Of a stretch of 64,000 bases of DNA, positions 23,337-32,331 are shown one piece after another (positions within the stretch are counted from its first letter, which is position 1; every line of letters starts with the position of its first letter). The stretch lies in assembly GCF_014648815.1 (NCBI RefSeq), contig NZ_BMRV01000005.1, forward strand, positions 260,758-324,757, written 5' to 3'. Below the pieces are notes generated by a model, which was given only the letters and a program-made list of their open reading frames with translations, searched no databases and had not been told where the DNA came from. The DNA comes from Streptomyces flaveolus (lineage in GTDB: Bacteria; Actinomycetota; Actinomycetes; Streptomycetales; Streptomycetaceae). The translations under genes were made by a program, and so were the position numbers.

Positions 23337-26075
23337 ATGTCCCCCATCCCCCGCAGGTCCCTCCTCAAGGCGGCCGCCGTCGCCGGCGCCGCCGCCCAGT
23401 TCAGCTGGGCCCTCGGCGCCAGGAACGCCCAGGCCGCGCCCGCCGCCGCGACCGCCGACGACAGCCCCGTCACCCTGACCTGGCTGGAGGACGGCGGCCT
23501 GGGTGCCGCCCCCGGCTCCACCGTCGGCGTCCCCTGGCCCAGGGGCACCTACCAGGAGGACCAGTCGTTCGCCGTGACGGACGCGGACGGCAAGGCCGTA
23601 CCCGTGCAGTCCTGGCCCCTCGCGTACTGGCCGGACGGCTCCCTCAAGTGGACGGCGCACGCGGTCGGCTCGGGCGACGGCGCGCTCACCCTGACCGCCG
23701 GCGCCCCCGCCGCACCCGCCAGGAAGGTCACCGTCCACCGGCGCGGCGGCACCATCGACATATCGACCGGCGTCATCACCGCCAGGATCGGCACGTCCGG
23801 CGCCACGCTGATCAAATCGGTCACCAGAGGCTCCACCGAGATCGCGAAGAACGGCCGTCTCGTCCTGCTGCGCCAGCCCGAGATCGAGGACGGCGACCAG
23901 GGCACCGTGAAGTACGAACGCTTCGACGGCGCCGTCGACAAGGTCGAGGTCGAGCAGGAGGGCCCGGTCCGCGCGGTGGTCCGCATCGACGGCAAGCACC
24001 GCAAGGGCGACCGCGGCCGGCTGCCCTTCTCCATCCGCCTCTACTTCTACGCGGGCGCCGACTCCTTCCGCATGGTGCACACGATCACGTTCGACGGGAC
24101 CCAGGAGCCCGGCAAGGCGAGCGGCGACTTCGTCCGCGGTCTCGGCGTCCGCTTCACCGTGCCGATGCGCGACGAGCCCTACGACCGCCACATCCGCATC
24201 GGCGGGGAGGGCACCGGCCTGCTGCGCGAGGCAGTCAAGGGCATCACCGGACTGCGCCGCGACCCGGGAGCGGCCGTGCAGGCCGCGCAGTTCGCCGGCG
24301 AGAAGCTGCCCGACCCGTCCACGTGGGACCAGCGGGTCACCACCCGCCTCCGGTACATCCCCGAGTGGGGCGACTACACCCTCTCCCAGCTCTCCGCCGA
24401 CGGCTTCACCCTGCGCAAGCGCACCAAGAAGGGCCACGGCTGGATCGGCGCCGGCGGCGGCCGGCGCGCCTCCGGCTTCGGCTACGTCGGCGGGGTGAGC
24501 GGCGGACTCTCCTTCGGCCTGCGCGACTTCTGGGAGAAGTACCCCGCCCAGCTCGACATCCGCGACGCCCACACCGACCACGCCGAGGTCACCCTCTGGC
24601 TCTGGTCGCCCGAGGCCCAGCCCATGGACCTGCGCTTCTACCACGACGGTATGGGCCAGGACACCTACGCCGAGCAGCTCGAAGGCCTCAACATCACCTA
24701 CGAGGACTACGAGCCCGGCTTCGGCACCCCCTACGGCATCGCCCGCACCTCGGAGCTGCTCTTCTGGGCCAACGCCGCCACCCCGAGCGCCGAGACACTC
24801 GCCGAACAGGTCGAGGCCGTACGGGTGCTCCCGCAGCTCGCCGCGCCGCCGAAGCAGCTCATCAAGGCGGGCGTCTTCGGCAAGGGCCTGTATGCCGAAC
24901 CCGACCGCTCCACCCCCGCCAAGGCCAAGATCGAGGACCACCTCGACTTCCTCTTCACCTACTACAAGGACCAGGTGGAGCAGCGCCGCTGGTACGGCTT
25001 CTGGGACTACGGCGACATCATGCACACCTACGACACGGCCCGGCACGTCTGGCGCTACGACGTGGGCGGCTACGCCTGGGACAACTCCGAGCTCTCCCCG
25101 GACCTGTGGCTCTGGTACGCCTACCTGCGCTCCGGCCGCGCCGACATCTTCCGCTTCGCCGAGGCCATGACCCGGCACACCGGCGAGGTCGACGTCTATC
25201 ACCTGGGCAAGTGGGCGGGCCTCGGCACCCGGCACGGCATCCAGCACTACGCCGACAGCGCCAAGCAGCAGCGCATCGCCAACACCACCTACCGCCGCTT
25301 CTACTACTTCCTCACCGCCGACGAACGCGTCGGCGACCTCATGCGGGCCAACGTCGACTCCGACGAGACCTTCCTCGTCCTCGACCCGCAGCGCAAGGTC
25401 CGCCCCGACCCGGACTACACGCCCGACCCGCACGCCCTGTCGATCGGCTTCGGCACCGACTGGAGCGGTCTGGTCTCGGCCTGGCTGACCGAGTGGGAAC
25501 GCAAGGGCCCCCAGTGGGAGAAGGCCAGGGCCCGCGTGCTGTCCACCATGGAGACCATCGCGGCCCAGCCCAACGGATTCGTGCAGGGCAGCGGCCTGTA
25601 CGACCTGGACACCGGGAAGTTCGCCATCGCCGAGCAGCCGGTGGTCTCCGTCTCGCACCTCTCGGCGGTCTTCGGCCTGGGCGAACTCTGCGCCGAGCTG
25701 ATCGACCTGGTGGACATGCCGAAGTTCAACGAGGCGTACTACGACTACTGCCGCTACTTCAACGCCTCCAAGACCGAACAGGCGGCCCGCTACGGCAGCA
25801 ACTTCGGCAGCCTGATCCTCTTCCAGGGCCACTCCCGCCTCGACGCCTACGCGGCCGTCCGGACCGGGGACGACAAGCTGGCCAGGCGGGCCTGGGACAA
25901 GTTCTACAACTCCGACGGCTACAAGGAGTCGGCACCCTGGACGACGGAGAAGCTGAGCGGCCCCGTCACGCTGGTGCCGGGCAGCGAGGCGAGCTGGGTG
26001 TCCACCAACGACACCGCCCTCTACGGCCTCGCCGCCATCGAGAACCTCGCACTCCTGGGGGACAGGATGCCGTAG
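23337..26075 (+). CDS. Secreted exo-rhamnogalacturonan lyase family enzyme (PcRGLX/YetA-like)
   Basis: A 912-residue protein. The Tat signal peptide (IPRRSLLKAAAVAGAAA) ends near NAQAAP. The N-terminal domain has PVTLTWLEDG, GVPWPRGTY and QSWPLAYWPDGSLKWTAHA, the hallmark of the RIFT-barrel domain of PcRGLX/YetA proteins (PL26). A beta-rich central part and a helical alpha/alpha-type C-terminal half (from ~560, WYGFWDYGDIMHTYD) follow. By family it would cleave rhamnogalacturonan-type pectin oligosaccharides, possibly from chain ends. ATG 23337 has AAAGGAAAGG upstream; an earlier in-frame GTG at 23241 lacks these features. It closes the transporter operon after a 102-bp gap. Confidence 0.8.
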   Translation: MSPIPRRSLLKAAAVAGAAAQFSWALGARNAQAAPAAATADDSPVTLTWLEDGGLGAAPGSTVGVPWPRGTYQEDQSFAVTDADGKAVPVQSWPLAYWPDGSLKWTAHAVGSGDGALTLTAGAPAAPARKVTVHRRGGTIDISTGVITARIGTSGATLIKSVTRGSTEIAKNGRLVLLRQPEIEDGDQGTVKYERFDGAVDKVEVEQEGPVRAVVRIDGKHRKGDRGRLPFSIRLYFYAGADSFRMVHTITFDGTQEPGKASGDFVRGLGVRFTVPMRDEPYDRHIRIGGEGTGLLREAVKGITGLRRDPGAAVQAAQFAGEKLPDPSTWDQRVTTRLRYIPEWGDYTLSQLSADGFTLRKRTKKGHGWIGAGGGRRASGFGYVGGVSGGLSFGLRDFWEKYPAQLDIRDAHTDHAEVTLWLWSPEAQPMDLRFYHDGMGQDTYAEQLEGLNITYEDYEPGFGTPYGIARTSELLFWANAATPSAETLAEQVEAVRVLPQLAAPPKQLIKAGVFGKGLYAEPDRSTPAKAKIEDHLDFLFTYYKDQVEQRRWYGFWDYGDIMHTYDTARHVWRYDVGGYAWDNSELSPDLWLWYAYLRSGRADIFRFAEAMTRHTGEVDVYHLGKWAGLGTRHGIQHYADSAKQQRIANTTYRRFYYFLTADERVGDLMRANVDSDETFLVLDPQRKVRPDPDYTPDPHALSIGFGTDWSGLVSAWLTEWERKGPQWEKARARVLSTMETIAAQPNGFVQGSGLYDLDTGKFAIAEQPVVSVSHLSAVFGLGELCAELIDLVDMPKFNEAYYDYCRYFNASKTEQAARYGSNFGSLILFQGHSRLDAYAAVRTGDDKLARRAWDKFYNSDGYKESAPWTTEKLSGPVTLVPGSEASWVSTNDTALYGLAAIENLALLGDRMP

Positions 26076-26114
26076 CCCGCATGTGACGGACGCGGACCCG
26101 GGCACACTCCACGG

Positions 26115-26564
26115 GTGGACTGGAACCATTACGTCTTCCGCAGCCTGTGGGCCCTGCCCGCACCCGCAGCCGCCGTCTACCGCGAGCTGGAACGGATCGA
26201 GGACTACCCCCGCTGGTGGCCCCAGGTGCGCGAGGTCACCCGCCTCGACGCCACCAGCGGGATCGTCCGGATCCGCTCCCTCCTCCCGTACGACCTGACC
26301 CAGACCGTGCGGGAACTGAGCCGCGACCCGGCGGCGGGCGTGCTGGAGGTCTCCCTGTCCGGCGACATCGAGGGCCGGGCCCGCTGGACGGTCGCCCCCG
26401 ACGGCACCGGCGGCAGCAGCGTCCGCTACGACCAGGAGGTCGACGTCCGCAAGCCGCTGCTGCGCCGCCTCGCCGTGCCGGGACGGCCCCTGTTCCGGGC
26501 CAACCACCGGCTGATGATGCGGGCGGGGCGACGCGGACTGGCGGCCCGCCTGAACACGGTTTGA
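26115..26564 (+). CDS. SRPBCC-family (START-like) protein
   Basis: A 149-residue protein with the layout of polyketide cyclase/START-like ligand-binding folds: an N-terminal strand and helix (WALPAPAAAVYRELERIEDYPRWWPQVREV), alternating strands, and a long C-terminal helix (NHRLMMRAGRRGLAARL). YPRWWP is a typical family motif. The ligand is unknown. It starts at GTG 26115, 39 bp after the lyase gene, and ends 39 bp before tRNA-Val. Confidence 0.78.
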   Translation: MDWNHYVFRSLWALPAPAAAVYRELERIEDYPRWWPQVREVTRLDATSGIVRIRSLLPYDLTQTVRELSRDPAAGVLEVSLSGDIEGRARWTVAPDGTGGSSVRYDQEVDVRKPLLRRLAVPGRPLFRANHRLMMRAGRRGLAARLNTV

Positions 26565-26603
26565 AGAGAGCGTGCCCGGACCTGTATTGTTCAGTGCGTT
26601 CCC

Positions 26604-26675
26604 GGGCGATTAGCTCAGTGGGAGAGCGCTTCGTTCACACCGAAGAGGTCACTGGTTCGAACCCAGTATCGCCCA
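26604..26675 (+). tRNA. tRNA-Val (CAC), second copy
   Basis: Seventy-two bases identical to the gene at 18974-19045, including the acceptor GGGCGAT/ATCGCCC and anticodon CAC. The two copies flank the rhamnogalacturonan operon in direct orientation. Confidence 0.95.
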
Positions 26676-26682
26676 CGCTCGC

Positions 26683-26726
26683 GAGAGCGACGTGTGTCCG
26701 CAAACTAAGCGGACCACGTCGCTCTC
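26683..26726 (+). terminator. Terminator after second tRNA-Val(CAC)
   Basis: A 12-bp perfect outer stem (26683-26694 with 26715-26726) continues into a 6-bp inner stem (26696-26701 with 26709-26714) with one bulged T and an AAACTAA loop. TTCGTTTCT follows. Confidence 0.9.
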
Positions 26727-26815
26727 TTCGTTTCTGCGCGGCTTCGCCGCGCGTTGTGGGGGCTACGCCACCCGCACCCCCGGTCCCGGCGTCGTCCCGG
26801 GCCGGAGATGCCAGG

Positions 26816-27541
26816 TCACGCCGCCGCCGGCAGGTCCGGACGCAGGGGCCAGGCCGGGTCCACGGCCTCCTCGGTCCCGTTGAGCGCGAACCACGCCTGG
26901 AGTCCCCGCGCCTGCCCCGCGTGCCACACCGCCTGGAGCGTGTGCAGCTCGGCGGGGGAGAGGCGCTCCAGCCGCGACTGGAAGCGGCGCCCCACCGCCC
27001 GGACGACCCCCAGCGCGGCCTGCGCGTCGGCCGCCGCGTCGTGCGCGCCCTCCAGCTCGACGCCGTAGTGCGCGCACAGGTCGGTGAGGGTGCGGCGGCC
27101 CTTGCGGTAGCGGTCCAGGTGTTTGTCGAGCACGCGCGGGTCGAGGACGTACAGCGGCGTCCGCTCCAGCCGCGCGGCCAGCGACGAGGCCCGGTGGCGG
27201 CGCAACTCCCGGTCCAGCAGCGTGAGATCGAACGGCGCGTTCATCACCACGAGCGGCCGGCCCGCCCGGGCCTGCTCGCCCAGCGCCTCGGCTATCTCGT
27301 ACATCACCGGCGCCGGCCAGCGTCCGTTGCGCTGCAGGTGCTCCTCGGTCAGCCCGTGCACCGCCGTCGCCGCCTCGGGCACCGGCACACCCGGGTTCAC
27401 CAGCCAGCGGGTGACCCGGGGCCTGAGTCCCGGGGCGTCCTGGACGACCAGGGCCGCCGACACGATCCGGTCGGTCTCGACGTCCACACCCGTGGTCTCC
27501 GTGTCGAAGGCGGCCAGCGGCCCCTCGAACCAGCACGTCAT
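26816..27541 (-). CDS. DnaQ-like 3'-5' exonuclease (DEDDh)
   Basis: A 241-residue protein. ExoI is FDTETTG (residues ~12-18), ExoII NAPFDLTLLDRE (~101-112), and ExoIII HDAAADAQA (~170-178), so all DEDDh catalytic residues are present. It resembles the epsilon proofreading subunit of DNA polymerase III and stand-alone relatives. The C-terminal ~60 residues (ERLSPAELHTLQAVW) form an extra helical part. The start ATG 27541 has GAGGAG 10 bp upstream. It is divergent from the DUF4365 gene, with 171 bp between them. Whether it proofreads or processes other nucleic acids is unknown. Confidence 0.87.
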   Translation of the reverse strand: MTCWFEGPLAAFDTETTGVDVETDRIVSAALVVQDAPGLRPRVTRWLVNPGVPVPEAATAVHGLTEEHLQRNGRWPAPVMYEIAEALGEQARAGRPLVVMNAPFDLTLLDRELRRHRASSLAARLERTPLYVLDPRVLDKHLDRYRKGRRTLTDLCAHYGVELEGAHDAAADAQAALGVVRAVGRRFQSRLERLSPAELHTLQAVWHAGQARGLQAWFALNGTEEAVDPAWPLRPDLPAAA

Positions 27542-27712
27542 AGGGCACTCAACTCCTCGTCCAAACACGGCAGCTGACGCGCCGTCTTCTGTCCCGGTTC
27601 GGTGATACCCGGGCTGTTTGCGACGTACGCCGGAAGGACACAACAGGAGTACGGGTCTTTGCAGTTCAGCGACCCGCAGCGTGGTTACACCAGTTCTGGA
27701 AGGCTGTTGGCC

Positions 27713-28279
27713 ATGGCCATAGCGCAGCCCGAACGGGGCGGGCTGCTGCCCGAGCGCACGGCGCCCACTCGCGGGTCCCTCGCCACCACCGCCTGCATGG
27801 AGACCCTGCAGGTCGGCTATCTGCACGCGGTCGCCGCCGCGGCTGGCTGCTCGTTGTCCCAGCCCTTTCCGGACAACGGCATCGACTGGCACGTCAGTCA
27901 CAGCGCGCCCGGCCACATCGTCGACGACGAGGTCACCATCAAGGTGCAGCTCAAGGCGACCTACCAGATCCCGCCGAGCCCGCCGGGCCGCTTCTTCTCG
28001 TTCACCCTCGACAACGACCACCTGGCGAAGCTCGCCCGCACCCCGGTGTCGGTGCACAAGATCCTGGTCGTGATGATCGTCCCCCGGTCCCGGGACCAGT
28101 GGCTGCGCGCCGGCCACGACCGGCTGGACCTCAGGCACTGCTGCTACTGGACCAACCTCGCCGGACACCCGATCACGGGCCGGCGGCGCACCACCGTGCG
28201 GATACCGACCGCGCGGGTCTTCGACGACCGGGCGCTGTGCGAGATCATGACGCGGGTCGGGACGGGAGGGAAACCATGA
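27713..28279 (+). CDS. DUF4365-like protein, possible PD-(D/E)xK-type nuclease fold
   Basis: A 188-residue protein. After a short N-terminal helix ([18 protein letters not shown]) comes GIDWHVSH (~60) and, about 17 residues later, VQLKAT. The D...QxK arrangement resembles the active site of DUF4365 and related restriction-nuclease-like folds. Later strands ([19 protein letters not shown]) fit the family. ATG 27713 follows GGAAGG; upstream in-frame starts back to 27602 are less likely. Its stop overlaps the next gene (ATGA), so the two are translationally coupled. The DNA substrate and biological role are unknown. Confidence 0.7.
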   Translation: MAIAQPERGGLLPERTAPTRGSLATTACMETLQVGYLHAVAAAAGCSLSQPFPDNGIDWHVSHSAPGHIVDDEVTIKVQLKATYQIPPSPPGRFFSFTLDNDHLAKLARTPVSVHKILVVMIVPRSRDQWLRAGHDRLDLRHCCYWTNLAGHPITGRRRTTVRIPTARVFDDRALCEIMTRVGTGGKP

Positions 28280-29505
28280 CGCACCGCCCCATCCGCGAGC
28301 CCCTGCGCCCCGTGCGGCAGCATCCCGCCGACGCCGGCGGCACCGCCTGGGACGGGGGCACGCCCGAGCCCGCCGCCGTCGACCCGGCCGTGCTCGCCGC
28401 GCTCCTGCACCGGCACGGCTGGCACCGGCGCGGCGGCGCCCCCGGCCGCTACGGCCGCTGGACCCCGCCCGGCCCCGGCGGCGGCGCCACCAGTCTGCTG
28501 GTGCCCGACAGCCGCGCCTTCCCCGACAGCGACGACCTCCTCGGCGAGGCGCTGCTCGCCCTGTCCCGCAGCGGCACGCCCTCCGCCCGCGAGATCCTCG
28601 TCTCCCTCTCCGTGCCCAGCGACGAGATCCGCTGGTGGCGCGACCTGCCGACCGGCCCCGCCGGCACCGCGCCCTGGACGGTGGAGGAGCAACTGCGCTC
28701 CGCCGCCCGGCGCGTGCTGCTCGCCGGCGCCCTCGCCACCCGTGCGCGGGCCGGCTACCACGGTGCCCGGCACCGCCGCGCCGCCGCCGCGTCCCTGGCG
28801 AACGTCCTGGTCGGCCCCGCCACCGACGGCCGCCGCCTCACGGCCTTCGTGCCCGTCACCAGCGGCCGCCCCCTCGCCGTCCACCTCCACCAGGCCCTCT
28901 TCGCCGCCCGCGAGGCCGTCGACTACCGGCGGGCCACCGGTGCCATGGACGCCTTCGACAGCGCCGTCGCGGCGGGCGTCAGCCACGAACTCACCGAGGC
29001 GCTCGTCGCCCTCGTCCGCGGTACGGAGGGCGCCCGCGTCGCCGTCGCGTGGGCACCCGCCGCCGGGGTCCCCGAGGGCTGCGCCGCCCCCGCCGAACCC
29101 GTCGAGTTCTCGCCCGGCGACCTGCCCGCCCTGCGCGAGGCCGGCGCCCGCTATCTGCGCGCGGAGCCCTCCGTGCCCGTGCGGCTCACCGGCACGGTCG
29201 TGCGGATGCGCCGGACCGGGCCGCGCGGCGCCGGTACCGTACGGCTGCGGGTGCTCGCCGGGGCCGACGTCCCGCACGTGCGGATCACCCTGGACGAGGA
29301 GGCGTACCGGATCGCCGGGCACGCGCACCTGGTCGGGCTGCCCGTGCGCGTGCTGGGGCGGCTGGAGAGCCGGGGCGGGTTCCGTCGCCTCACCGGCGCC
29401 TGCGAGGTCGCCCCCGTGCAGGTCGACGAGGCCGAGCGGGACCGCCTGCTGAAGGCCCTCCACGAGAACCTGGACGTCTTCGGGGAGGCCTGCGGCGGGG
29501 AGTGA
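28276..29505 (+). CDS. Unknown protein coupled to the DUF4365 gene, 409 aa
   Basis: No family was recognised. Residues 1-130 are Pro/Gly-rich with a short helix ([14 protein letters not shown]). Residues ~150-260 look helical. The C-terminal ~100 residues alternate strands ([49 protein letters not shown]) in a pattern that could be an OB-fold, a common nucleic-acid-binding fold. ATG 28276 overlaps the DUF4365 stop by 4 bp. The coupling suggests a joint function. thrS begins 92 bp downstream with its own likely promoter. Confidence 0.7.
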   Translation: MTHRPIREPLRPVRQHPADAGGTAWDGGTPEPAAVDPAVLAALLHRHGWHRRGGAPGRYGRWTPPGPGGGATSLLVPDSRAFPDSDDLLGEALLALSRSGTPSAREILVSLSVPSDEIRWWRDLPTGPAGTAPWTVEEQLRSAARRVLLAGALATRARAGYHGARHRRAAAASLANVLVGPATDGRRLTAFVPVTSGRPLAVHLHQALFAAREAVDYRRATGAMDAFDSAVAAGVSHELTEALVALVRGTEGARVAVAWAPAAGVPEGCAAPAEPVEFSPGDLPALREAGARYLRAEPSVPVRLTGTVVRMRRTGPRGAGTVRLRVLAGADVPHVRITLDEEAYRIAGHAHLVGLPVRVLGRLESRGGFRRLTGACEVAPVQVDEAERDRLLKALHENLDVFGEACGGE

Positions 29506-29531
29506 CTTCGACCGAGGTGGGCCCGGGTCGG

Positions 29532-29537
29532 TACGAT
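29532..29537 (+). promoter_or_regulatory. Candidate -10 element for thrS
   Basis: TACGAT is followed by a ~55-nt leader to GTG 29598, which is too short for a T-box. TTCGAC at 29507-29512 is a possible -35 with 19-bp spacing. Confidence 0.35.
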
Positions 29538-29597
29538 CGCCCTCATGCGTGCGCTCCGGTATGGCGCCGCCGCCCCACCTTCAGTCAGGAGAGACCG

Positions 29598-31574
29598 GTG
29601 TCAGACGTCCGTGTGATCATCCAACGCGATTCCGAGCGGGACGAACGCGTGGTGACTACGGGCACTACGGCCGCCGAGCTCTTCGCCGGCGAGCGCTCGA
29701 TCGTCGCCGCCCGCGTCGGCGGCGAGCTCAAGGACCTCGCGTACGAAGTGAAGGACGGCGAGACCGTCGAGGGCGTCGAGATCTCCTCCGAGGACGGCCT
29801 CGCCATCCTGCGCCACTCCACCGCGCACGTCATGGCGCAGGCCGTGCAGGAGCTGTTCCCCGAGGCCAAGCTCGGCATCGGCCCGCCCGTCAAGGACGGC
29901 TTCTACTACGACTTCGACGTCGAGAAGCCCTTCCACCCCGATGACCTCAAGGCCATCGAGAAGAAGATGCAGGAGATCCAGAAGCGCGGCCAGCGCTTCT
30001 CCCGCCGTGTGGTCACCGACGAGGCCGCCCGCGAGGAGCTCGCCGACGAGCCGTACAAGCTGGAGCTGATCGGCCTCAAGGGCTCCGCCTCGCACGACGA
30101 CGGCGCGGACGTCGAGGTCGGCGCCGGCGAGCTGACGATCTACGACAACCTGGACGCCAAGACCGGCGAGCTGTGCTGGAAGGACCTCTGCCGCGGTCCC
30201 CACCTGCCCACCACCAGGAACATCCCGGCGTTCAAGCTCATGCGCAACGCCGCCGCCTACTGGCGCGGCAGCGAGAAGAACCCGATGCTCCAGCGCATCT
30301 ACGGCACCGCCTGGCCCTCCAAGGAGGAGCTGAAGGCGCACCTGGAGTTCCTCGCCGAGGCCGAGAAGCGCGACCACCGCAAGCTCGGCAGCGAGCTGGA
30401 CCTGTTCTCCATCCCGGAGCAGATCGGCTCGGGCCTCGCCGTCTTCCACCCCAAGGGCGGCATCGTCCGCCGGGTCATGGAGGACTACTCGCGGCGCCGC
30501 CACGAGGAAGAGGGCTACGAGTTCGTCTACACCCCGCACGCGACGAAGGGGAAGCTCTTCGAGACCTCGGGCCACCTGGACTGGTACGCCGACGGCATGT
30601 ACCCGCCCATGCAGCTCGACGAGGGCGTGGACTACTACCTCAAGCCCATGAACTGCCCGATGCACAACCTGATCTTCGACGCGCGCGGCCGCTCCTACCG
30701 CGAGCTGCCGCTGCGCCTGTTCGAGTTCGGGACCGTGTACCGGTACGAGAAGTCGGGCGTCGTGCACGGCCTCACGCGGGCCCGCGGCTTCACCCAGGAC
30801 GACGCGCACATCTACTGCACCCGCGAGCAGATGTCGGAGGAGCTCGACAAGACGCTCACCTTCGTGCTGAACCTGCTGCGCGACTACGGCCTGACCGACT
30901 TCTACCTGGAGCTGTCCACGAAGGACCCGGAGAAGTTCGTCGGTTCCGACGAGGCCTGGGAAGAGGCCACCGAGACGCTGCGTCAGGTCGCCGAGAAGCA
31001 GGGCCTCCCGCTGGTCCCGGACCCGGGCGGTGCCGCCTTCTACGGCCCGAAGATCTCCGTCCAGGCCAAGGACGCCATCGGCCGCACCTGGCAGATGTCG
31101 ACCATCCAGCTCGACTTCAACCTGCCGGAGCGCTTCAACCTGGAGTACACGGGCGCGGACGGCACCAAGACCCGCCCGGTCATGATCCACCGTGCGCTGT
31201 TCGGCTCCATCGAGCGCTTCTTCGCGGTGCTCCTCGAGCACTACGCGGGTGCCTTCCCGGCCTGGCTGGCCCCGGTCCAGGCGATCGGCATCCCGATCGG
31301 CGACGCGCACGTCGAGTACCTGGAGAAGTTCGCCGCGGCCGCGAAGCGGCAGGGCCTGCGCGTCGAGGTCGACTCCTCCTCCGACCGCATGCAGAAGAAG
31401 ATCCGCAACGCCCAGAAGCAGAAGGTGCCCTTCATGGTCATCGCCGGTGACGAGGACATGGCCAACGGCGCCGTCTCCTTCCGCTACCGCGACGGCTCGC
31501 AGGAGAACGGCATCCCCGTCGAGGAGGCCATCGCGAAGATCGCGAAGGTCGTCGAGGAGCGGGCGCAGGTCTGA
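29598..31574 (+). CDS. thrS: Threonine-tRNA ligase
   Basis: A 658-residue class II synthetase with the full domain set. The TGS domain covers ~1-65. The editing domain has [12 protein letters not shown] and the downstream metal site region DLCRGPHLP. The catalytic core has motif 2 ([11 protein letters not shown]), [10 protein letters not shown] with the zinc cysteine, and motif 3 ([14 protein letters not shown]). The anticodon domain is ~555-658 ([17 protein letters not shown]). It charges tRNA-Thr in the cytoplasm. GTG 29598 follows AGGAGAG. A perfect terminator ends the transcript. Confidence 0.98.
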   Translation: MSDVRVIIQRDSERDERVVTTGTTAAELFAGERSIVAARVGGELKDLAYEVKDGETVEGVEISSEDGLAILRHSTAHVMAQAVQELFPEAKLGIGPPVKDGFYYDFDVEKPFHPDDLKAIEKKMQEIQKRGQRFSRRVVTDEAAREELADEPYKLELIGLKGSASHDDGADVEVGAGELTIYDNLDAKTGELCWKDLCRGPHLPTTRNIPAFKLMRNAAAYWRGSEKNPMLQRIYGTAWPSKEELKAHLEFLAEAEKRDHRKLGSELDLFSIPEQIGSGLAVFHPKGGIVRRVMEDYSRRRHEEEGYEFVYTPHATKGKLFETSGHLDWYADGMYPPMQLDEGVDYYLKPMNCPMHNLIFDARGRSYRELPLRLFEFGTVYRYEKSGVVHGLTRARGFTQDDAHIYCTREQMSEELDKTLTFVLNLLRDYGLTDFYLELSTKDPEKFVGSDEAWEEATETLRQVAEKQGLPLVPDPGGAAFYGPKISVQAKDAIGRTWQMSTIQLDFNLPERFNLEYTGADGTKTRPVMIHRALFGSIERFFAVLLEHYAGAFPAWLAPVQAIGIPIGDAHVEYLEKFAAAAKRQGLRVEVDSSSDRMQKKIRNAQKQKVPFMVIAGDEDMANGAVSFRYRDGSQENGIPVEEAIAKIAKVVEERAQV

Positions 31575-31592
31575 CCGTACGGACGGACCCAG

Positions 31593-31622
31593 GGCCCCCG
31601 GGAGCGATCCCGGGGGCCTTTT
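31593..31622 (+). terminator. Intrinsic terminator after thrS
   Basis: A perfect 11-bp stem (31593-31603 with 31608-31618) around GCGA is followed by TTTT. Confidence 0.92.
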
Positions 31623-31656
31623 CCGCGGCCTCCCGGTAACGCCATATGCTGCACGC

Positions 31657-32205
31657 ATGACGAGTGAGCCGGAGCAGCAGATCGGAGTGGGGACGCAGGA
31701 CGCGTTCCAGCGCCTGTGGACGCCCCACCGGATGGCCTACATCCAGGGCGAGAACAAGCCCAGCGGCCCCGGCGCCGACGACGGCTGTCCCTTCTGCTCG
31801 ATCCCGGCCAAGTCCGACGAGGACGGGCTCGTCGTCCGGCGCGGCGAGCACGTCTACGCGGTGCTCAACCTGTACCCGTACAACGGCGGCCACCTGATGA
31901 CGGTGCCGTACCGGCACGTCGCCGACTACACCGACCTGACCGACGCGGAGACGGCCGAGCTGGCACTGCTGACCAAGCAGGCGATGACGGCCCTGCGGGC
32001 CGCCTCCGGCGCCCACGGGTTCAACATCGGCATGAACCAGGGCTCGGTGGCCGGCGCGGGCATCGCCGCGCACCTGCACCAGCACATCGTGCCCCGCTGG
32101 GGCGGCGACACGAACTTCATGCCGGTCGTCGGCCACACCAAGGTGCTGCCGCAGCTGCTGGGAGACACGCGGAAGATGCTGGCGGAGGCCTGGCCGACGG
32201 GCTGA
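31657..32205 (+). CDS. HIT-family nucleotide hydrolase/phosphorylase (Ap4A type)
   Basis: A 182-residue protein. DGCPFCSIPA (residues ~46-55) supplies a zinc-type CxxC. The histidine triad is HLHQHIVPRW (~139-148). In Mycobacterium the gene in the same position after thrS is an Ap4A phosphorylase, so that activity is likely here. TATGCT at 31645-31650 lies 6 bp before ATG 31657 and no ribosome-binding site is present, which predicts a leaderless mRNA. An intergenic repeat follows the stop. Confidence 0.88.
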   Translation: MTSEPEQQIGVGTQDAFQRLWTPHRMAYIQGENKPSGPGADDGCPFCSIPAKSDEDGLVVRRGEHVYAVLNLYPYNGGHLMTVPYRHVADYTDLTDAETAELALLTKQAMTALRAASGAHGFNIGMNQGSVAGAGIAAHLHQHIVPRWGGDTNFMPVVGHTKVLPQLLGDTRKMLAEAWPTG

Positions 32206-32225
32206 CGTAGGGCCCGCGCCGCACC

Positions 32226-32294
32226 CGTCAGCCCGTCCGGCGTTCGAGGACGAGGCCGTTCAGGCCGAAGGGGGTCTGGGGGCGCAGCCCCCAG
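32226..32294. repeat. Interspersed intergenic repeat, copy A
   Basis: The block contains CCGTCCGGCG, GAGGACGAGGCCGT, CAGGCCGAA and a final palindromic CTGGGGG-cgcag-CCCCCAG. It matches copy B (39462-39543) over most of its length. Such elements are common between Streptomyces genes and may act as transcript 3' ends; the GGGG/CCCC hairpin at the end is compatible with that. Confidence 0.7.
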
Positions 32295-32331
32295 CGACGT
32301 GCCCGCACGCCCCGGCTGAACCGCCGGAGGT

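Noticed and set aside
22677..26507. Long minus-strand open frame opposite the permease-lyase operon
   Set aside because: Same cause: the plus strand holds recognisable proteins with a Tat signal and RGL motifs, and the minus frame shows only Gly/Val/Asp/Arg-rich sequence.
26816..28168. 450-aa fused version of the exonuclease reaching into the DUF4365 gene on the other strand
   Set aside because: The upstream part is the reverse of the DUF4365 coding region. The exonuclease homology and ribosome-binding site begin at 27541.
29506..29597. T-box riboswitch ahead of thrS
   Set aside because: The leader is too short and the T-box core sequence is not there. The same holds for hisS and alaS.
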